DNA of 53,915 bases from Bacillota bacterium (GCA_017460805.1 JAFUAF010000012.1:1-53915); one strand, 5' to 3'; shown: positions 9,397-19,285, numbered from the stretch's first letter. Program-made: numbers and translations. The notes: generated by a model not told the origin, from the sequence alone.

Positions 9397-11406
9397 ATGA
9401 ATGAAAATCCAAACAACGAACCGCAAAACAACAAAAACGGCGGTGATATGCGTATTTTTGTGCGGCTATTGATAATTTCGATATTGTTTACGGTCATATT
9501 TAATTTTATAAACGCTTACAGGATACTTCGCCAGACGACCGAAGTACCTTACAGTACTTTTATAAACTGGGTAAATAACGATTATGTGGACAATGTTGAA
9601 TTTCAGAACACACGTATAGAAATAACGCTTAAAGACGAGGCAAGACCCGACGAGGCAAAGTTCGGCACAAAGGTATACCGCACGGGCTTTATAGAAAATG
9701 ACGGCCTTATACCGCTGCTTATAGAGAAAAACGTGGAGTTTTCGACTCCCGTTATCTATAATTCGCCGATACTCAGTTTTGTATTGTCATGGATATTGCC
9801 GCTGATTTTGATATTCTTCATCTTTCGTATGCTTACCCGTTCGCTTGACGGCAGAATGGGCGGCATGATGGGAGTCGGCAAGGCAAATGCCAAGATATAT
9901 ATGCAGGAAGAAACGGGTGTGACCTTTGCCGACGTGGCAGGTCAGGACGAGGCAAAAGAGTCTCTTGTGGAGATAATAGACTATCTGCACGACCCGCAGA
10001 AATACACAAAAATAGGTGCAAAGCAGCCCAAGGGCGCTTTACTTGTAGGCCCTCCCGGTACAGGTAAAACTTTGCTTGCAAAGGCTGTTGCGGGCGAGGC
10101 AAAAGTTACTTTTATGAGCCTTTCGGGCAGTGATTTTGTGGAAATGTTCGTAGGTGTGGGTGCTTCACGCGTGCGCGACCTTTTCAGACAGGCACAGGAA
10201 AACGCACCCTCCATCGTTTTTATAGACGAGATAGACGCTATCGGCAAAAGCCGCGACAATCAGATAGGCGGAAATGACGAGCGCGAGCAGACACTTAACC
10301 AGCTTTTGTCCGAAATGGACGGTTTTGACACTTCAAAGGGTATAGTTATCCTTGCGGCTACAAACCGCCCCGAGGTACTGGACAAGGCACTTCTGCGCCC
10401 GGGTCGTTTTGACAGACGTATAATAGTCGAAAAACCCGACCTTATAGGCCGTGAAAATATTTTAAAAGTACATTCAAAAGATGTAAAACTCGGTGCGGAT
10501 GTGGATTTTAAAAAGATAGCACTTGCAACCAGCGGCGCTGTCGGCGCAGACCTTGCAAATATGGTAAACGAAGCGGCTTTGCGTGCCGTGCGTATGGGCA
10601 GGGAAGAAGTTTTGCAGGAAGACCTGCTTGATGCCGTTGAAGTGGTTATTGCGGGCAAGGAAAAGAAAGACCGCATACTTTCAGCAACCGAAAAACAGAT
10701 CGTTGCTTATCACGAGATAGGCCATGCTTTGGCGGCCGCTTTGCAGAAAAACACGCAGCCCGTGCAGAAGATAACCATTGTGCCGAGAACTATGGGCGCT
10801 TTGGGTTACACCATGCAGATGCCCGAGGAAGAAAAATACCTTATGACAAAGGCTGAAATGTATGCCGAGATAGTGGTACTGCTTGCGGGACGTTCCGCAG
10901 AGGAAATAAAATTCGGCGGCATAACGACGGGTGCAAGCAATGATATCGAGCGTGCCACAAATATGGCCAGGGCTATGATAAGTATGTACGGCATGAGTGA
11001 GACCTTTGATATGATGGCGCTTGAAAGCATACAAAACCGCTATCTTGACGGCCGTGCAGTTTCAAATTGCAGCCCCGAAACACAGACAAAGCTTGACAAC
11101 GAAGTCCTTGCACTTATAAAGGATGCTCACAATCAGGCAAGGGCGATCATTTCTTCACAGGCCGCCGCCCTTGACGAGCTTGCGCAGTTCCTTATAGAAA
11201 AGGAAACCATCACGGGCGAGGAATTTATGGATATACTTAAAAAGTATACGGCAGAAGAACCGAAAAAATCCGAAAGCGAAGAAAGTTCGGAAAGCAAGGA
11301 AACCGCAGAAACCGATGAGAATACGCAAAGCAAAGAAAACACGGAAAACGAAGAAAATACACAAAGCAAAGAAAACACGGAAAACAAAGAAAATACGGAA
11401 AACTGA
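9397..11406 (+). CDS. ftsH: ATP-dependent zinc metalloprotease FtsH
   Basis: This 669-aa membrane AAA+ protease unfolds and degrades unassembled membrane proteins and regulators. Two transmembrane helices (about 25-47 and 125-147) flank an extracytoplasmic domain. The AAA module has Walker A GPPGTGKT (about 218), Walker [10 protein letters not shown] and the SRH ending RPGRFDR. The zinc site HEIGHA (about 438) fits HExGH with Ile at the variable place. The last 50 residues are an E/N/K/T/S-rich tail made of near-identical units. The ATG at 9397 has AGAGGT six bases upstream; the longer frame starts inside the -35 box and is wrong. Confidence 0.95.
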   Translation: MNENPNNEPQNNKNGGDMRIFVRLLIISILFTVIFNFINAYRILRQTTEVPYSTFINWVNNDYVDNVEFQNTRIEITLKDEARPDEAKFGTKVYRTGFIENDGLIPLLIEKNVEFSTPVIYNSPILSFVLSWILPLILIFFIFRMLTRSLDGRMGGMMGVGKANAKIYMQEETGVTFADVAGQDEAKESLVEIIDYLHDPQKYTKIGAKQPKGALLVGPPGTGKTLLAKAVAGEAKVTFMSLSGSDFVEMFVGVGASRVRDLFRQAQENAPSIVFIDEIDAIGKSRDNQIGGNDEREQTLNQLLSEMDGFDTSKGIVILAATNRPEVLDKALLRPGRFDRRIIVEKPDLIGRENILKVHSKDVKLGADVDFKKIALATSGAVGADLANMVNEAALRAVRMGREEVLQEDLLDAVEVVIAGKEKKDRILSATEKQIVAYHEIGHALAAALQKNTQPVQKITIVPRTMGALGYTMQMPEEEKYLMTKAEMYAEIVVLLAGRSAEEIKFGGITTGASNDIERATNMARAMISMYGMSETFDMMALESIQNRYLDGRAVSNCSPETQTKLDNEVLALIKDAHNQARAIISSQAAALDELAQFLIEKETITGEEFMDILKKYTAEEPKKSESEESSESKETAETDENTQSKENTENEENTQSKENTENKENTEN

Positions 11407-11433
11407 CGGAATATACCATACCGGACTTACAAT

Positions 11434-11475
11434 GGGGGATGCTGCACTTACAGTGCTTCATCCCCTTGTTTTATG
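11434..11475 (+). terminator. Intrinsic terminator after ftsH
   Basis: GGGGATG pairs with CATCCCC, with an inner GCACT/AGTGC stem, followed by TTGTTTT. It lies between ftsH and the converging C39-like gene. Confidence 0.75.
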
Positions 11476-11511
11476 CAATGATTTAACCGAGTTTTTTGAT
11501 ATAAGACAGTA

Positions 11512-12132
11512 TCATATAAAATATTCTATACTTTTTTCGGGTGTACGTCTTGTCTGTGTGTTATAGATAAGCATGCTTTCGCGTACATCGGGCTGTCCGA
11601 AAGCGTAATTTGTCCTGCCCGTTTTGTTCATAACATCAAATCTCACTTTTCTGTTCCATTTTGTCGGCTCATCACGTATTATTTCCACGCCGTCCTCTTT
11701 AAACGGATTTTTACGGTAATACGGGTCAAAAAGATAGACAAATTCCTCGTCTATGCCCGTCAGCAGCACATAATGCCAGCCGCCGAGCATGACCCTGGAC
11801 ACGACCACCCCGCCCTGCTGCAAGCAAACCGCGATTTTGCTGTCGCGCGATATATAGACTTCCTCGGGTTTAAGTATTTCGGAATAAATGGGGAATTTTT
11901 TTATTTTGCCGAACTGGTTGAACCAATTCGATAAAAACATGACCGCCATTGCCGTTGTACCGCTTTTGCCCGCCTCGCCCTTGCGGTTGTAGCCATCAAG
12001 GCAGTACAGGGTTATGGCCTTTATTATATCGGGGGATATCTCCTCTCTGTTGAATAAAAAACTCATCGCATTTGTAAGCGTTGTCGGGCCGCAGTCATAC
12101 TCGGTCGCCTGATAACTGAGCGGATTTTTCAT
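11512..12132 (-). CDS. C39-like cysteine peptidase family protein
   Basis: This 206-aa protein has a papain-like C39 fold signature. The nucleophile motif YDCGPTTL has Cys at about residue 14, the His is in GGWHYVLLTG (about 121) and the Asp in FDPYY (about 139). There is no signal peptide or transporter domain, so unlike bacteriocin-processing C39 domains it stands alone in the cytoplasm. The downstream peptidase-T-like gene ends 3 nt before this region on the shared leftward transcript, which suggests a role in peptide turnover. The substrate is unknown. Confidence 0.72.
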   Translation of the reverse strand: MKNPLSYQATEYDCGPTTLTNAMSFLFNREEISPDIIKAITLYCLDGYNRKGEAGKSGTTAMAVMFLSNWFNQFGKIKKFPIYSEILKPEEVYISRDSKIAVCLQQGGVVVSRVMLGGWHYVLLTGIDEEFVYLFDPYYRKNPFKEDGVEIIRDEPTKWNRKVRFDVMNKTGRTNYAFGQPDVRESMLIYNTQTRRTPEKSIEYFI

Positions 12133-12135
12133 TTT

Positions 12136-13215
12136 TCACACCTCAACTGTTTTTAAAATTATATTTGTTACGGCTTCAAGATCTTTTATGTATATGTATT
12201 CGCCGCAGGTATGCGCATTGACATAACCCACCGCAAGCACAAGCCCCTCTATGCCGTGCAGGGCAAAATTATTGTTGTCACTGCCGCCGAAAGTCGTAAT
12301 GAGTTTCGGCTCTATGCCGCATTTTCGGCAGGCATTTTCAAACATTACCGCCGCCCTGCCGTCCTTTGGCGTTTTATACGCCGTCAAGTCCACACAATGC
12401 TTTATTTCGATCTCTGCGCCGTGCTTCTTTGCAGAAACTTCAAAAACTTTCTTCACATTTTCAAACAGACCGACAGCCCTGCTCTGTTCCAGACTTCTGA
12501 CCTCGCCTTTTACAATACATTCGCCCGATACGATGTTCGTTGCCGTACCGCCGCTTACAGTGCCTATATTTAAAGTTGAAATTTCATCGGGTCTGCCCTG
12601 TTTTATCAAGGTTATCGCTTCCGCCGCAGCCGCTATGGCATTTATGCCGTTTTCGGGCGCAAAACCCGCGTGAGCGCTTCGGCCTTTTATCTTTATCTCA
12701 AACGAGATAAGCCCCGGCGCGGCAAAAGCCGCATTGCCCACCCTGCCGTCAAGGTCAAGGACAAAAGCCGTCTTTGATTTTATGACAGAAAAATCAAAGG
12801 CGGATGTGCCCTTTATATAGACCTCCTCCGCCGCGGGCAAAAGCAGTTCTATATCCCTGTGCGGAATGTTTTTTTCTTTTAAAACGGTCAGGGCTTCAAG
12901 TATCGCTGCCAGACCTGCCGCATCATCGGCACCGAGCACGGTATTCCCGTCGGAAGTTATTTTTCCGTCCCCGTGCACAACTGCCATTTTGCCGATACCC
13001 GGCGATACCGTATCCGTATGCGCGGACAAAAGCACAGGCTCGCCCTCGATACTGCCTTTTACATAGGCGTAAATATTGCCCATATCGTCGGTCTTTGCCT
13101 CTATGCCTAAATTTTTAAGATATTCCGTTAAAAAATATATCATCTTTTCCTCGTGAAAGGAAACGCTGTCTATCGAGACCAACTTGCAAAACGTGTCAAT
13201 AAGGCGTTTTGTCAT
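12136..13215 (-). CDS. M20-family metallopeptidase, peptidase T-like
   Basis: This 359-aa cytoplasmic zinc aminopeptidase resembles the short PepT-like group. Metal-site motifs are visible: SAHTDTVSP (first His and Asp), the bridging Asp in LGADDAAGLAA, the catalytic Glu pair in PAAEEVYIKG, and a C-terminal H in VNAHTCGEY. It would release N-terminal residues from short peptides. Two ATGs sit 6 nt apart (13221, 13215). AAGGAG is 9 nt before the second and only 3 nt before the first, so 13215 is preferred. It is co-transcribed with the C39-like gene. Confidence 0.85.
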   Translation of the reverse strand: MTKRLIDTFCKLVSIDSVSFHEEKMIYFLTEYLKNLGIEAKTDDMGNIYAYVKGSIEGEPVLLSAHTDTVSPGIGKMAVVHGDGKITSDGNTVLGADDAAGLAAILEALTVLKEKNIPHRDIELLLPAAEEVYIKGTSAFDFSVIKSKTAFVLDLDGRVGNAAFAAPGLISFEIKIKGRSAHAGFAPENGINAIAAAAEAITLIKQGRPDEISTLNIGTVSGGTATNIVSGECIVKGEVRSLEQSRAVGLFENVKKVFEVSAKKHGAEIEIKHCVDLTAYKTPKDGRAAVMFENACRKCGIEPKLITTFGGSDNNNFALHGIEGLVLAVGYVNAHTCGEYIYIKDLEAVTNIILKTVEV

Positions 13216-13280
13216 TTTCATACTCTCCTTGTATGTTTTTTGTTTTTATTAACTCCGCAAAATCTTCGATTTTACGTCGT

Positions 13281-13330
13281 TGAACGGGGGCGGGTTAAAA
13301 AAACAAGTTTTTTAAACCCTTACCCGTTCA
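13281..13330. repeat. Long inverted repeat between the M20 and CatA-like genes
   Basis: TGAACGGG (13281-13288) pairs with CCCGTTCA (13323-13330). An inner GGGTTAAAAAA/TTTTTTAAACCC stem continues the hairpin. It lies between two leftward genes. It may end transcription of the CatA-like gene, although the T-run is inside the stem and not after it. Confidence 0.5.
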
Positions 13331-13427
13331 TATTATACCACTGTTTCGCCGCAAAGACAACAAAAATGTGCTTGTTATCACACTCCGCAAAATCCCTTTT
13401 TTATAAAATTCTTTTTTTCAAAACAGT

Positions 13428-14078
13428 TTACCGCAGCACAAATTTATCCGTCTCCCGCTGTAACAGTCTGAAAACATTCGCAACAAGATAACCGTCGGCT
13501 ACCGCATGATTCATCCTTACGGTCACTGGCATCATAAGTCTGCCGTTTTCCTCGCGGTATTTTCCCCAGTTTATTATCGGCGCAAAAAACAAATATCCGT
13601 CGGGAAGTTCGATATTAAGCGAATCGTATGACAGCCACGGAATATACGATGCATCAAACCAGTTTGGATGAGCCTGCGCATCAAGCCCGTATTCTCTTGT
13701 TTTCTTCGCTTGCTCCAGATCGTTTAAGGCGTTTTTGTAAAAAGTTTCATATTCCTCATAATACTTTGTATAAACGACAGTACAAGTTTCGGTATCTTCA
13801 TGGAAAACATACTGTGTGGGATTTATGACATCATAGCAGATAAGCTCATCCGTCTGCCATAGATAGCCCATTTTATAGTCATCTCGCGAATTAAGCGTTT
13901 TTGAAAGCAAGTACAAAAAATCAAGATAGAATTTTGTACCCTTTTTCTTTGAATATTCCGCAAGTACGGTAACATCTATCCTTGCACTCATTGATACCGA
14001 ACATTTGCAGTCCTCGGAAAAATGGCGGAATACACCTTTCCTGTAATATTTTTCTTTGTCTATCACCTTGTGACCCAT
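13428..14078 (-). CDS. CatA-like acyltransferase (chloramphenicol acetyltransferase fold)
   Basis: This 216-aa protein matches type A chloramphenicol acetyltransferases in length and fold signatures (N-terminal YYRKGVFRHF, C-terminal MNHAVADGYLVANVF). The family motif is HHxxxDG; here it is NHAVADG. The second His, the catalytic base, and Asp are kept, while the first His is Asn. Many chromosomal CatA homologues with such changes do not confer resistance, so the natural acceptor is uncertain. The ATG at 14078 follows AAGGAGG. It is a single gene, not near resistance cassettes. Confidence 0.75.
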   Translation of the reverse strand: MGHKVIDKEKYYRKGVFRHFSEDCKCSVSMSARIDVTVLAEYSKKKGTKFYLDFLYLLSKTLNSRDDYKMGYLWQTDELICYDVINPTQYVFHEDTETCTVVYTKYYEEYETFYKNALNDLEQAKKTREYGLDAQAHPNWFDASYIPWLSYDSLNIELPDGYLFFAPIINWGKYREENGRLMMPVTVRMNHAVADGYLVANVFRLLQRETDKFVLR

Positions 14079-14174
14079 TCAAATTCCTCCTTGTTGTAAT
14101 ACAATTATTTAACTTTTAAGGCAGTTTATATATAAGCAGTCAAAGCTTTCTCAAACCGCCGCAAAAGCGTATAA

Positions 14175-15128
14175 CTATGTACACATCCTGTATAAAAATC
14201 CGTCCTTGTCGATAAAATACCATGAATAGTCAGCATAATTAAGAAGCATTATCACAAATGAAGAGTCTTCTTCATAGCACAAATACACACCTATCAGGCG
14301 CATATAGCTGTATTCGCTGTTTTCTATAGCAAACAGCTTATCATCAATAAAAAGCATTGCGCCGAGGCCACTTACAGCCTTATTTATACTTTTCACCCCG
14401 TCGTATACGATCATTATATCGCTTTGCACATCGCCGTATTTTATATTTTTCTCGCCTATCGTCATTTTTGCGTTATCCCGGTCACTTGTGAAAACATCGG
14501 TGTTATACTGCACCTTTCCGACAAGTTCGAGCGTCCATTCCGTATTTTGAAGGTCTGCGGGAAGAGTCTCCGATACACTTATATCGGGCTCCATCTCCAT
14601 ATCCATAGCAATGTATTCTTCGCCTTTTCTAAATCCGTTTTCATAGAAACGGCTGTAATCTATAAAACGTGTAACACGATTTAATTCCAGAGTATCGGCC
14701 GAAAATACATTTTCCGCACTTTTGGTTATATTTATCCCGATTTTTTCTCTTTCATCGCGGGTCTTCAAGGTCTTCAGCCCGTTTTCATCGTACTCATAAT
14801 AAGACTATTTCGGCAAAAAGGCATAATCGGCAGAGAACAAATATCTGTTTTCGGGCAGGGTATACACATCAAAAAATGGCTTTGTTTCCGACAGTATCAG
14901 CTTTATGTCTTCATATTTTTCGTTTTGTTTTATCTTCCCGACCGCCGTGTTATCGCTCTTTACATAAAACGCAAAATCCATATCGTCCGTACAAAACAGA
15001 AAATATCTATCCTCTTTTGCATTGATTATATTATCCGATCTTATGTTTTTCACCTTTAAATTCGCAAAAAACAAGCTAAGCGAAGCCGCAATTAAAAACA
15101 GTATGACTAAAAGTATTTTTCTTTTCAT
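14175..15128 (-). pseudogene. Membrane-anchored protein gene interrupted by an in-frame TAG
   Basis: Two open stretches lie in one frame: 107 codons from ATG 15128 and at least 197 codons ending at 14175. They are separated only by a TAG at 14807-14805, and 12 sense codons (YYEYDENGL.. type) link the stop to the next possible start, a TTG with no ribosome binding site. The intact product would be about 316 aa: an N-terminal signal/anchor helix, then an unrecognised extracytoplasmic domain. CAG to TAG is a single transition. Either it is a recent pseudogene, a sequencing error or rare readthrough; a short secreted protein from 15128 alone is also possible. Confidence 0.6.
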
Positions 15129-15244
15129 TCCGACACCGCCTCCCGCTTACTTGTACATTTCTTTCCTGTTCATATTATACCATTCAATAGAATTTTAGTC
15201 AATAATGACCGTTTTTTGAGTCCGCATTATTACACCGAAAATTG

Positions 15245-15297
15245 GGATTTAACACGCTTTCGCTTTTTGCAAAAGTGCGTTAAATCCGGCAACACTT
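15245..15297. repeat. Palindromic hairpin upstream of greA
   Basis: GGATTTAAC (15245-15253) and GTTAAATCC (15289-15297) form a perfect 9-bp stem around a partly paired loop. It lies in the 310-nt gap between the interrupted gene and greA. No open frame or T-run marks it as a gene or clear terminator. Confidence 0.45.
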
Positions 15298-15360
15298 TTT
15301 GAAGAATTTGCTTTGCAGTGCAAGATAAATACGCATAAGCAAAATTAAAAATCCCGCATA

Positions 15361-15389
15361 TTGACATTTGACCCCTGTTGGAGTATAAT
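15361..15389 (+). promoter_or_regulatory. Consensus promoter of greA-lysS
   Basis: TTGACA at 15361-15366, a 17-bp spacer and TATAAT at 15384-15389 match the sigma-A consensus exactly. The greA start codon is about 45 nt after the predicted transcript start. Confidence 0.92.
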
Positions 15390-15439
15390 TAACTTTGTAT
15401 GAAAACAACCAAATCTTTAAATAGAAGGAGTAATTTATT

Positions 15440-15916
15440 GTGGCTGACGAAAAAAAAATTGTTTTGACCAGTGAAGGTTATCAAAAAACACAGGAAGAGC
15501 TTGAATATCTGAAAGTCGTAAGACGTAAAGAGGTAGCACAGAAGATCAAAGAGGCAAGAAGCCAGGGCGACCTTTCCGAAAACGCCGAATACGATGCAGC
15601 TAAAGAGGAGCAGGCCGAGATAGAGGCAAGAATTGTACAGCTTGACAATATGCTCAGGAATGCCGAGGTCATCACCGAGGACGAGCTTCACAGCGGTCAT
15701 GTAAGCCTTGGTAATACAGTAGTTCTTTTTGACGAGGAATTCCAGGAGGAAGTCACCTACACTATCGTAGGTTCTGCCGAGGCAGACCCCGCAAACGGCA
15801 GGATCTCTAACGAGTCACCTTTGGGTCTTGCACTTATCGGTCACATAATGGGCGATATAGTTGAGGTGGAAGCACCCGACGGCACTATCACTTTCAAAAT
15901 TTTAGGCATAGAATAA
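15440..15916 (+). CDS. greA: Transcription elongation factor GreA
   Basis: GreA enters the secondary channel of RNA polymerase and triggers cleavage of backtracked RNA. The 158-aa length is typical. An N-terminal coiled coil carries the acidic tip in [18 protein letters not shown], and the C-terminal globular FKBP-like domain ends with [14 protein letters not shown]. The start is GTG at 15440, with AGAAGGAG nine bases upstream. lysS follows after 12 nt in one operon, an order common in Firmicutes. Confidence 0.95.
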   Translation: MADEKKIVLTSEGYQKTQEELEYLKVVRRKEVAQKIKEARSQGDLSENAEYDAAKEEQAEIEARIVQLDNMLRNAEVITEDELHSGHVSLGNTVVLFDEEFQEEVTYTIVGSAEADPANGRISNESPLGLALIGHIMGDIVEVEAPDGTITFKILGIE

Positions 15917-15928
15917 CAGGAGAATATC

Positions 15929-17419
15929 ATGGCAGAAGAGACAAATGTAAAAGCACTTAACGAGCTTCTCCAAGGCAAGCGCGATAAACTTGCGGAGTTA
16001 CAGGCTCAGGGCATGGACCCGTTCAAGATAGTAAAGGCTGAGGTAAGCCACCACAGCAAAGAAATAAAAGATAATTTTGAAAGCCTCGAAGGTCAGACCG
16101 TTACGGCAGCGGGCAGAATGATGAGCAAGCGCGTTATGGGTAAGGCAAGTTTCTGCGGCCTTCAGGACAGAGACGGCAGCATACAGATATATGTTACCCG
16201 CGACAATATCGGCGAGGAGACCTATAACACACTTTTCAAAAAGAAATATGATGTCGGCGATATAATTTGGGTTAAGGGCGAAGTTTTCAAAACTCAGAAA
16301 GAAGAAATTTCTATCAAAGTTACGGAAATACAGCTTCTCAGCAAATGCCTCCAGGTACTGCCCGAAAAATTCCACGGCCTTAAGGATCAGGATCTTCGCT
16401 ATCGTCAAAGATATGTCGATCTGTTTATGAATCCCGAGGTAAAGGAAAACTTTATAATCAGAAGCAAAGTTATCAAAACCATCAGGGATTATCTTGACAA
16501 TCTTGATTTCCTTGAAGTTGAGACACCTATGCTCCAGACTATCGCAGGCGGTGCTGCTGCAAGACCTTTTATCACACATCATAACACGCTTGATTTGGAT
16601 ATGTATATGCGTATCGCGCTTGAACTTCCGCTTAAAAGGCTTATCGTAGGCGGTCTTGAAAGAGTTTATGAAATAGGCCGTGTATTCAGAAACGAGGGTA
16701 TGGATACCAAGCACAACCCCGAATTCACACTTATGGAGCTTTACCAGGCATACACCGATTACCACGGCATGATGGATATTACCGAGGGTATCATCAAGGA
16801 AGTTGCCGACAAGGTGGCAGGCACAAGAGTTATTGAATATCAGGGGGTTGAACTTGATTTCAGCAAGCCTTTCGAGCGACTTTCAATGGTTGACGCCGTT
16901 AAAAAATACGCAAATGTGGACTTTGACAAGGTTGAAACTCTGGAACAGGCCCGCGCACTTGCAGACGAACACGAAATACACTACGAAAAGCGCCACGGCA
17001 AAGGCGAAATACTCAACCTCTTCTTTGAGGAATATGTTGAAGATAAGCTTATCCAGCCTACTTTCATCATCGACCACCCCGTTGAGATTTCTCCTCTTAC
17101 CAAGAGAAAGCCCGATAAACCCGATTATACAGAGCGTTTTGAGCTGTTTATCGTAGGCCGTGAGTTCGCAAACGCTTACAGCGAGCTTAATGACCCCATC
17201 GACCAGCGCCAGCGCTTCGAGCATCAGGCTTCACTCCGCGCCCAGGGCGACGACGAAGCCGAACTTATAGATGAAGATTTTATGCTTGCTCTTGAATACG
17301 GTATGCCCCCTACAGGCGGCATGGGCATGGGCATTGATAGACTTGTCATGCTCTTCACCAATGCAAGCACCATAAGAGATGTATTACTGTTCCCGACGAT
17401 GAAACCGATTGAGCAGTAA
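15929..17419 (+). CDS. lysS: Lysyl-tRNA synthetase, class II
   Basis: This 496-aa enzyme charges tRNA-Lys. The N-terminal OB-fold anticodon-binding domain (about 55-160) contains [11 protein letters not shown]. The class II core has motif 1 ([18 protein letters not shown]), motif 2 ([17 protein letters not shown], about 251) and motif 3 ([11 protein letters not shown] near the C-terminus). The ribosome binding site AGGAG precedes the ATG. It is the last clearly chromosomal gene; the mobile element begins just after its stop. Confidence 0.97.
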   Translation: MAEETNVKALNELLQGKRDKLAELQAQGMDPFKIVKAEVSHHSKEIKDNFESLEGQTVTAAGRMMSKRVMGKASFCGLQDRDGSIQIYVTRDNIGEETYNTLFKKKYDVGDIIWVKGEVFKTQKEEISIKVTEIQLLSKCLQVLPEKFHGLKDQDLRYRQRYVDLFMNPEVKENFIIRSKVIKTIRDYLDNLDFLEVETPMLQTIAGGAAARPFITHHNTLDLDMYMRIALELPLKRLIVGGLERVYEIGRVFRNEGMDTKHNPEFTLMELYQAYTDYHGMMDITEGIIKEVADKVAGTRVIEYQGVELDFSKPFERLSMVDAVKKYANVDFDKVETLEQARALADEHEIHYEKRHGKGEILNLFFEEYVEDKLIQPTFIIDHPVEISPLTKRKPDKPDYTERFELFIVGREFANAYSELNDPIDQRQRFEHQASLRAQGDDEAELIDEDFMLALEYGMPPTGGMGMGIDRLVMLFTNASTIRDVLLFPTMKPIEQ

Positions 17420-17593
17420 AATTCTTGAAACGCAGTATTCAAGCGGGTTTCAAAATGCTTTAAATATCAATTCTATTAAAAGGCACAAAAAAGGCACAAA
17501 TTATTATACCGAATAATACTTAATAATACGGTAAAAATAAAAATTTGACCGCCTATGTCTTATCTTTAAAACTGAATTTGTTGAAATGTTTAG
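17420..17593. other. Junction region between lysS and the mobile element
   Basis: No gene is supported here. It contains TTGAAAC/GTTTCAA inverted repeats (17427-17453), repeated GGCACAAA words and repeated AATAATAC words, with a marked drop in GC. These are the kinds of repeats found at tyrosine-recombinase attachment sites. The position, directly after a housekeeping gene and before conjugation genes, fits a left attachment site. The right end is not in the window, so no matching att repeat can be shown. Confidence 0.35.
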
Positions 17594-17637
17594 GACACTT
17601 TCTATTATCATTACGATTTTAGAAAGTGTCTTTTTTT
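17594..17637 (+). terminator. Intrinsic terminator at the element's left end
   Basis: GACACTTTCT (17594-17603) pairs perfectly with AGAAAGTGTC (17621-17630), followed by seven T. It sits 30 nt before the first element gene. It may insulate the element from lysS transcription or act as an attenuator. Confidence 0.88.
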
Positions 17638-17666
17638 GTTCTCAAAATACTGAAAGGCGGTTCATT

Positions 17667-17852
17667 ATGATAAAAATCAGAATTCAAGGAAAAATCAGCG
17701 ACATCAAGAAATATGTACGATTGCTGAAAGCTGATAACAGGTTAGATTTAATCAGCGTATCGGAAATATACAATAATAAAGGTTCCGAAAGATTTAAGCA
17801 TTTGTATATGGATGTCGACTACAAGGTCAAAGGAGGTAAGAAAGTTGGATAA
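17667..17852 (+). CDS. DUF3970-like small protein
   Basis: This 61-aa protein begins MIKIRIQGKISDIKKYVRLL and ends in a basic stretch. The pattern (short ferredoxin-like strand-helix-strand, SEIYNNKGS..KHLYMDVDY) resembles DUF3970 proteins of Firmicutes mobile elements, whose function is unknown. ATG 17667 follows GAAAGGCGG by about 7 nt; an upstream in-frame start lies in the terminator and is rejected. It overlaps the next gene by 8 nt. Confidence 0.6.
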   Translation: MIKIRIQGKISDIKKYVRLLKADNRLDLISVSEIYNNKGSERFKHLYMDVDYKVKGGKKVG

Positions 17853-18900
17853 GAAAAGTTTAGCCGAGGAATGCCCCACTCTTGCAAGTGAGTGGTCGGA
17901 CAAAAACAAGTTTACCGCTGCGGAAGTGACCTCTGGTTCGAGGAAAGCGGCGGTTTGGAAATGCAGTAAGTGCGGTAACGAATGGTCTGCGATCATTAAA
18001 AGCAGAGCGAAGAACGGCAACGGCTGTCCCTACTGCGGCAGGCGGAGAGTTTTGGAGGGCTTTAACGATTTAGCCACCGAACAGCCCGAGATAGCTAACC
18101 AGTGGGCGGATGAGAATTATCCTCATAAGCCTACCGAGTTTTTATCCCGGAGCAACTTTACAGCCGTTTGGGTGTGTGATAAGGGGCACAAATGGAAAAG
18201 CCGCATTGCCGACAGGACAGAGGGACACGGCTGTCCCTACTGTGCGGGCAAGCTGTTGGAGGGATACAACGACTTTGAAAAGGAGTATCCCGATTTAGCG
18301 GCGGAATGGTCCGATAAAAACAATGTTCCCGCAAGCAAGGTAAAGCCTTTATCAAGAACTCAAAGATGGTGGAAATGCAGTAAATGCGGTTATGAATGGC
18401 AGTCAAGCACACATCATCGAATAAAGGACAGCAGCTGTCCTAACTGTTGCCGGGAACACAGCAAGGAAGAAAGAGCCTTGCGACGGAAGTTTGCAAGACT
18501 TATTCCGCAGGCTGCTTTCGGTTACTACGCCACAGCAAACGGCTTGAAATTTTTGACCGATGACGACAGCGTTATCGGGGTGCCGTATGACCTCTACTTT
18601 CCCGAAACAAAGACGGCGATCATATTCAGCAAGCCGCAGTTCAACATTGCTAAAATACGACGCAGGCAGAATGTAATAAATGAATTGAGCCAAAGAGCCG
18701 GTGTTAAGCTGTTCAGAGTGCTTCGCACCAATGACAGCAAATTTGAGGATTGTGTAAATCTTCAGCCCAAATACAACACGGAAAAGGCGGTAAACAGACT
18801 TATAGAAAGGTTTTTAAAGTCTTTTGAGATAAGCAAACACATAGATATAACGGCAGATAAAGAACAGATTTTTGAATACTACAAGGAGAACATAAAATGA
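17845..18900 (+). CDS. Triple zinc-ribbon protein (DUF4379 type) with a degenerate nuclease-like C-terminus
   Basis: This 351-aa protein has three similar units of about 60 residues. Each has a PxLAxEWSDxN-like helix, a tryptophan and a treble-clef zinc site. The ligand pairs are WKCSKCG..CPYC, WVCDKGH..CPYC and WKCSKCG..CPNC. The last 140 residues look like the Vsr/PD-(D/E)XK fold often fused to this repeat. Here the usual EYDG core reads FSKP, so catalysis is doubtful. The start is TTG 17845, because AGGAGG at 17831-17836 is 8 nt upstream. A DNA-binding role on incoming or element DNA is an inference. Confidence 0.7.
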   Translation: MDKKSLAEECPTLASEWSDKNKFTAAEVTSGSRKAAVWKCSKCGNEWSAIIKSRAKNGNGCPYCGRRRVLEGFNDLATEQPEIANQWADENYPHKPTEFLSRSNFTAVWVCDKGHKWKSRIADRTEGHGCPYCAGKLLEGYNDFEKEYPDLAAEWSDKNNVPASKVKPLSRTQRWWKCSKCGYEWQSSTHHRIKDSSCPNCCREHSKEERALRRKFARLIPQAAFGYYATANGLKFLTDDDSVIGVPYDLYFPETKTAIIFSKPQFNIAKIRRRQNVINELSQRAGVKLFRVLRTNDSKFEDCVNLQPKYNTEKAVNRLIERFLKSFEISKHIDITADKEQIFEYYKENIK

Positions 18901-19274
18901 ACAAATATTACAACACGGATGATGTAAACTCGATGTTCGGGATAAAGATACCCTGGGCATTGGTACAGGACAAGGTTTTCAAGGGAATAAGTCCCACAGG
19001 CAAGCTGCTGTACGGAGTTATTTCCGACTTGATAGAGATAGCGGAAATGAACAATCTCCGTGACAAGGACGGTAAGAGCTATGTCAATTTCAATTTGAAA
19101 TACCTTGCTGACATTTTTGATATGAGTGAGGACGATATGAACAAGTATGTTTCGGAACTGACGGATGTTGACGGCAAAGGCAACGGGCTGATACTTATAA
19201 AGCAGGTTGACGAACAGAACAGGATATATATGTATCGTTTCGGCGATATATACAAATTTTTGAAGGGAAAATGA
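18897..19274 (+). CDS. RepA_N-like winged-helix protein (short)
   Basis: This 125-aa protein overlaps the zinc-ribbon gene by 4 nt (ATGA). Its I..P.ALV....F..IS..GKLLYG start and NFNLKYLADIFDMSEDDMNKYVSEL helix-turn-helix region resemble the N-terminal DNA-binding domain of the RepA protein encoded next. It lacks the C-terminal part of RepA. It may bind the same repeats and tune replication; this is inferred from similarity and position. Confidence 0.6.
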   Translation: MNKYYNTDDVNSMFGIKIPWALVQDKVFKGISPTGKLLYGVISDLIEIAEMNNLRDKDGKSYVNFNLKYLADIFDMSEDDMNKYVSELTDVDGKGNGLILIKQVDEQNRIYMYRFGDIYKFLKGK

Positions 19275-19285
19275 GGTGACACACA

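Noticed and set aside
17440..17520. Possible tail of an integrase gene (short frame ending in ..KKGTNYYTE)
   Set aside because: Too short, with no catalytic motif of a tyrosine recombinase in any frame nearby.
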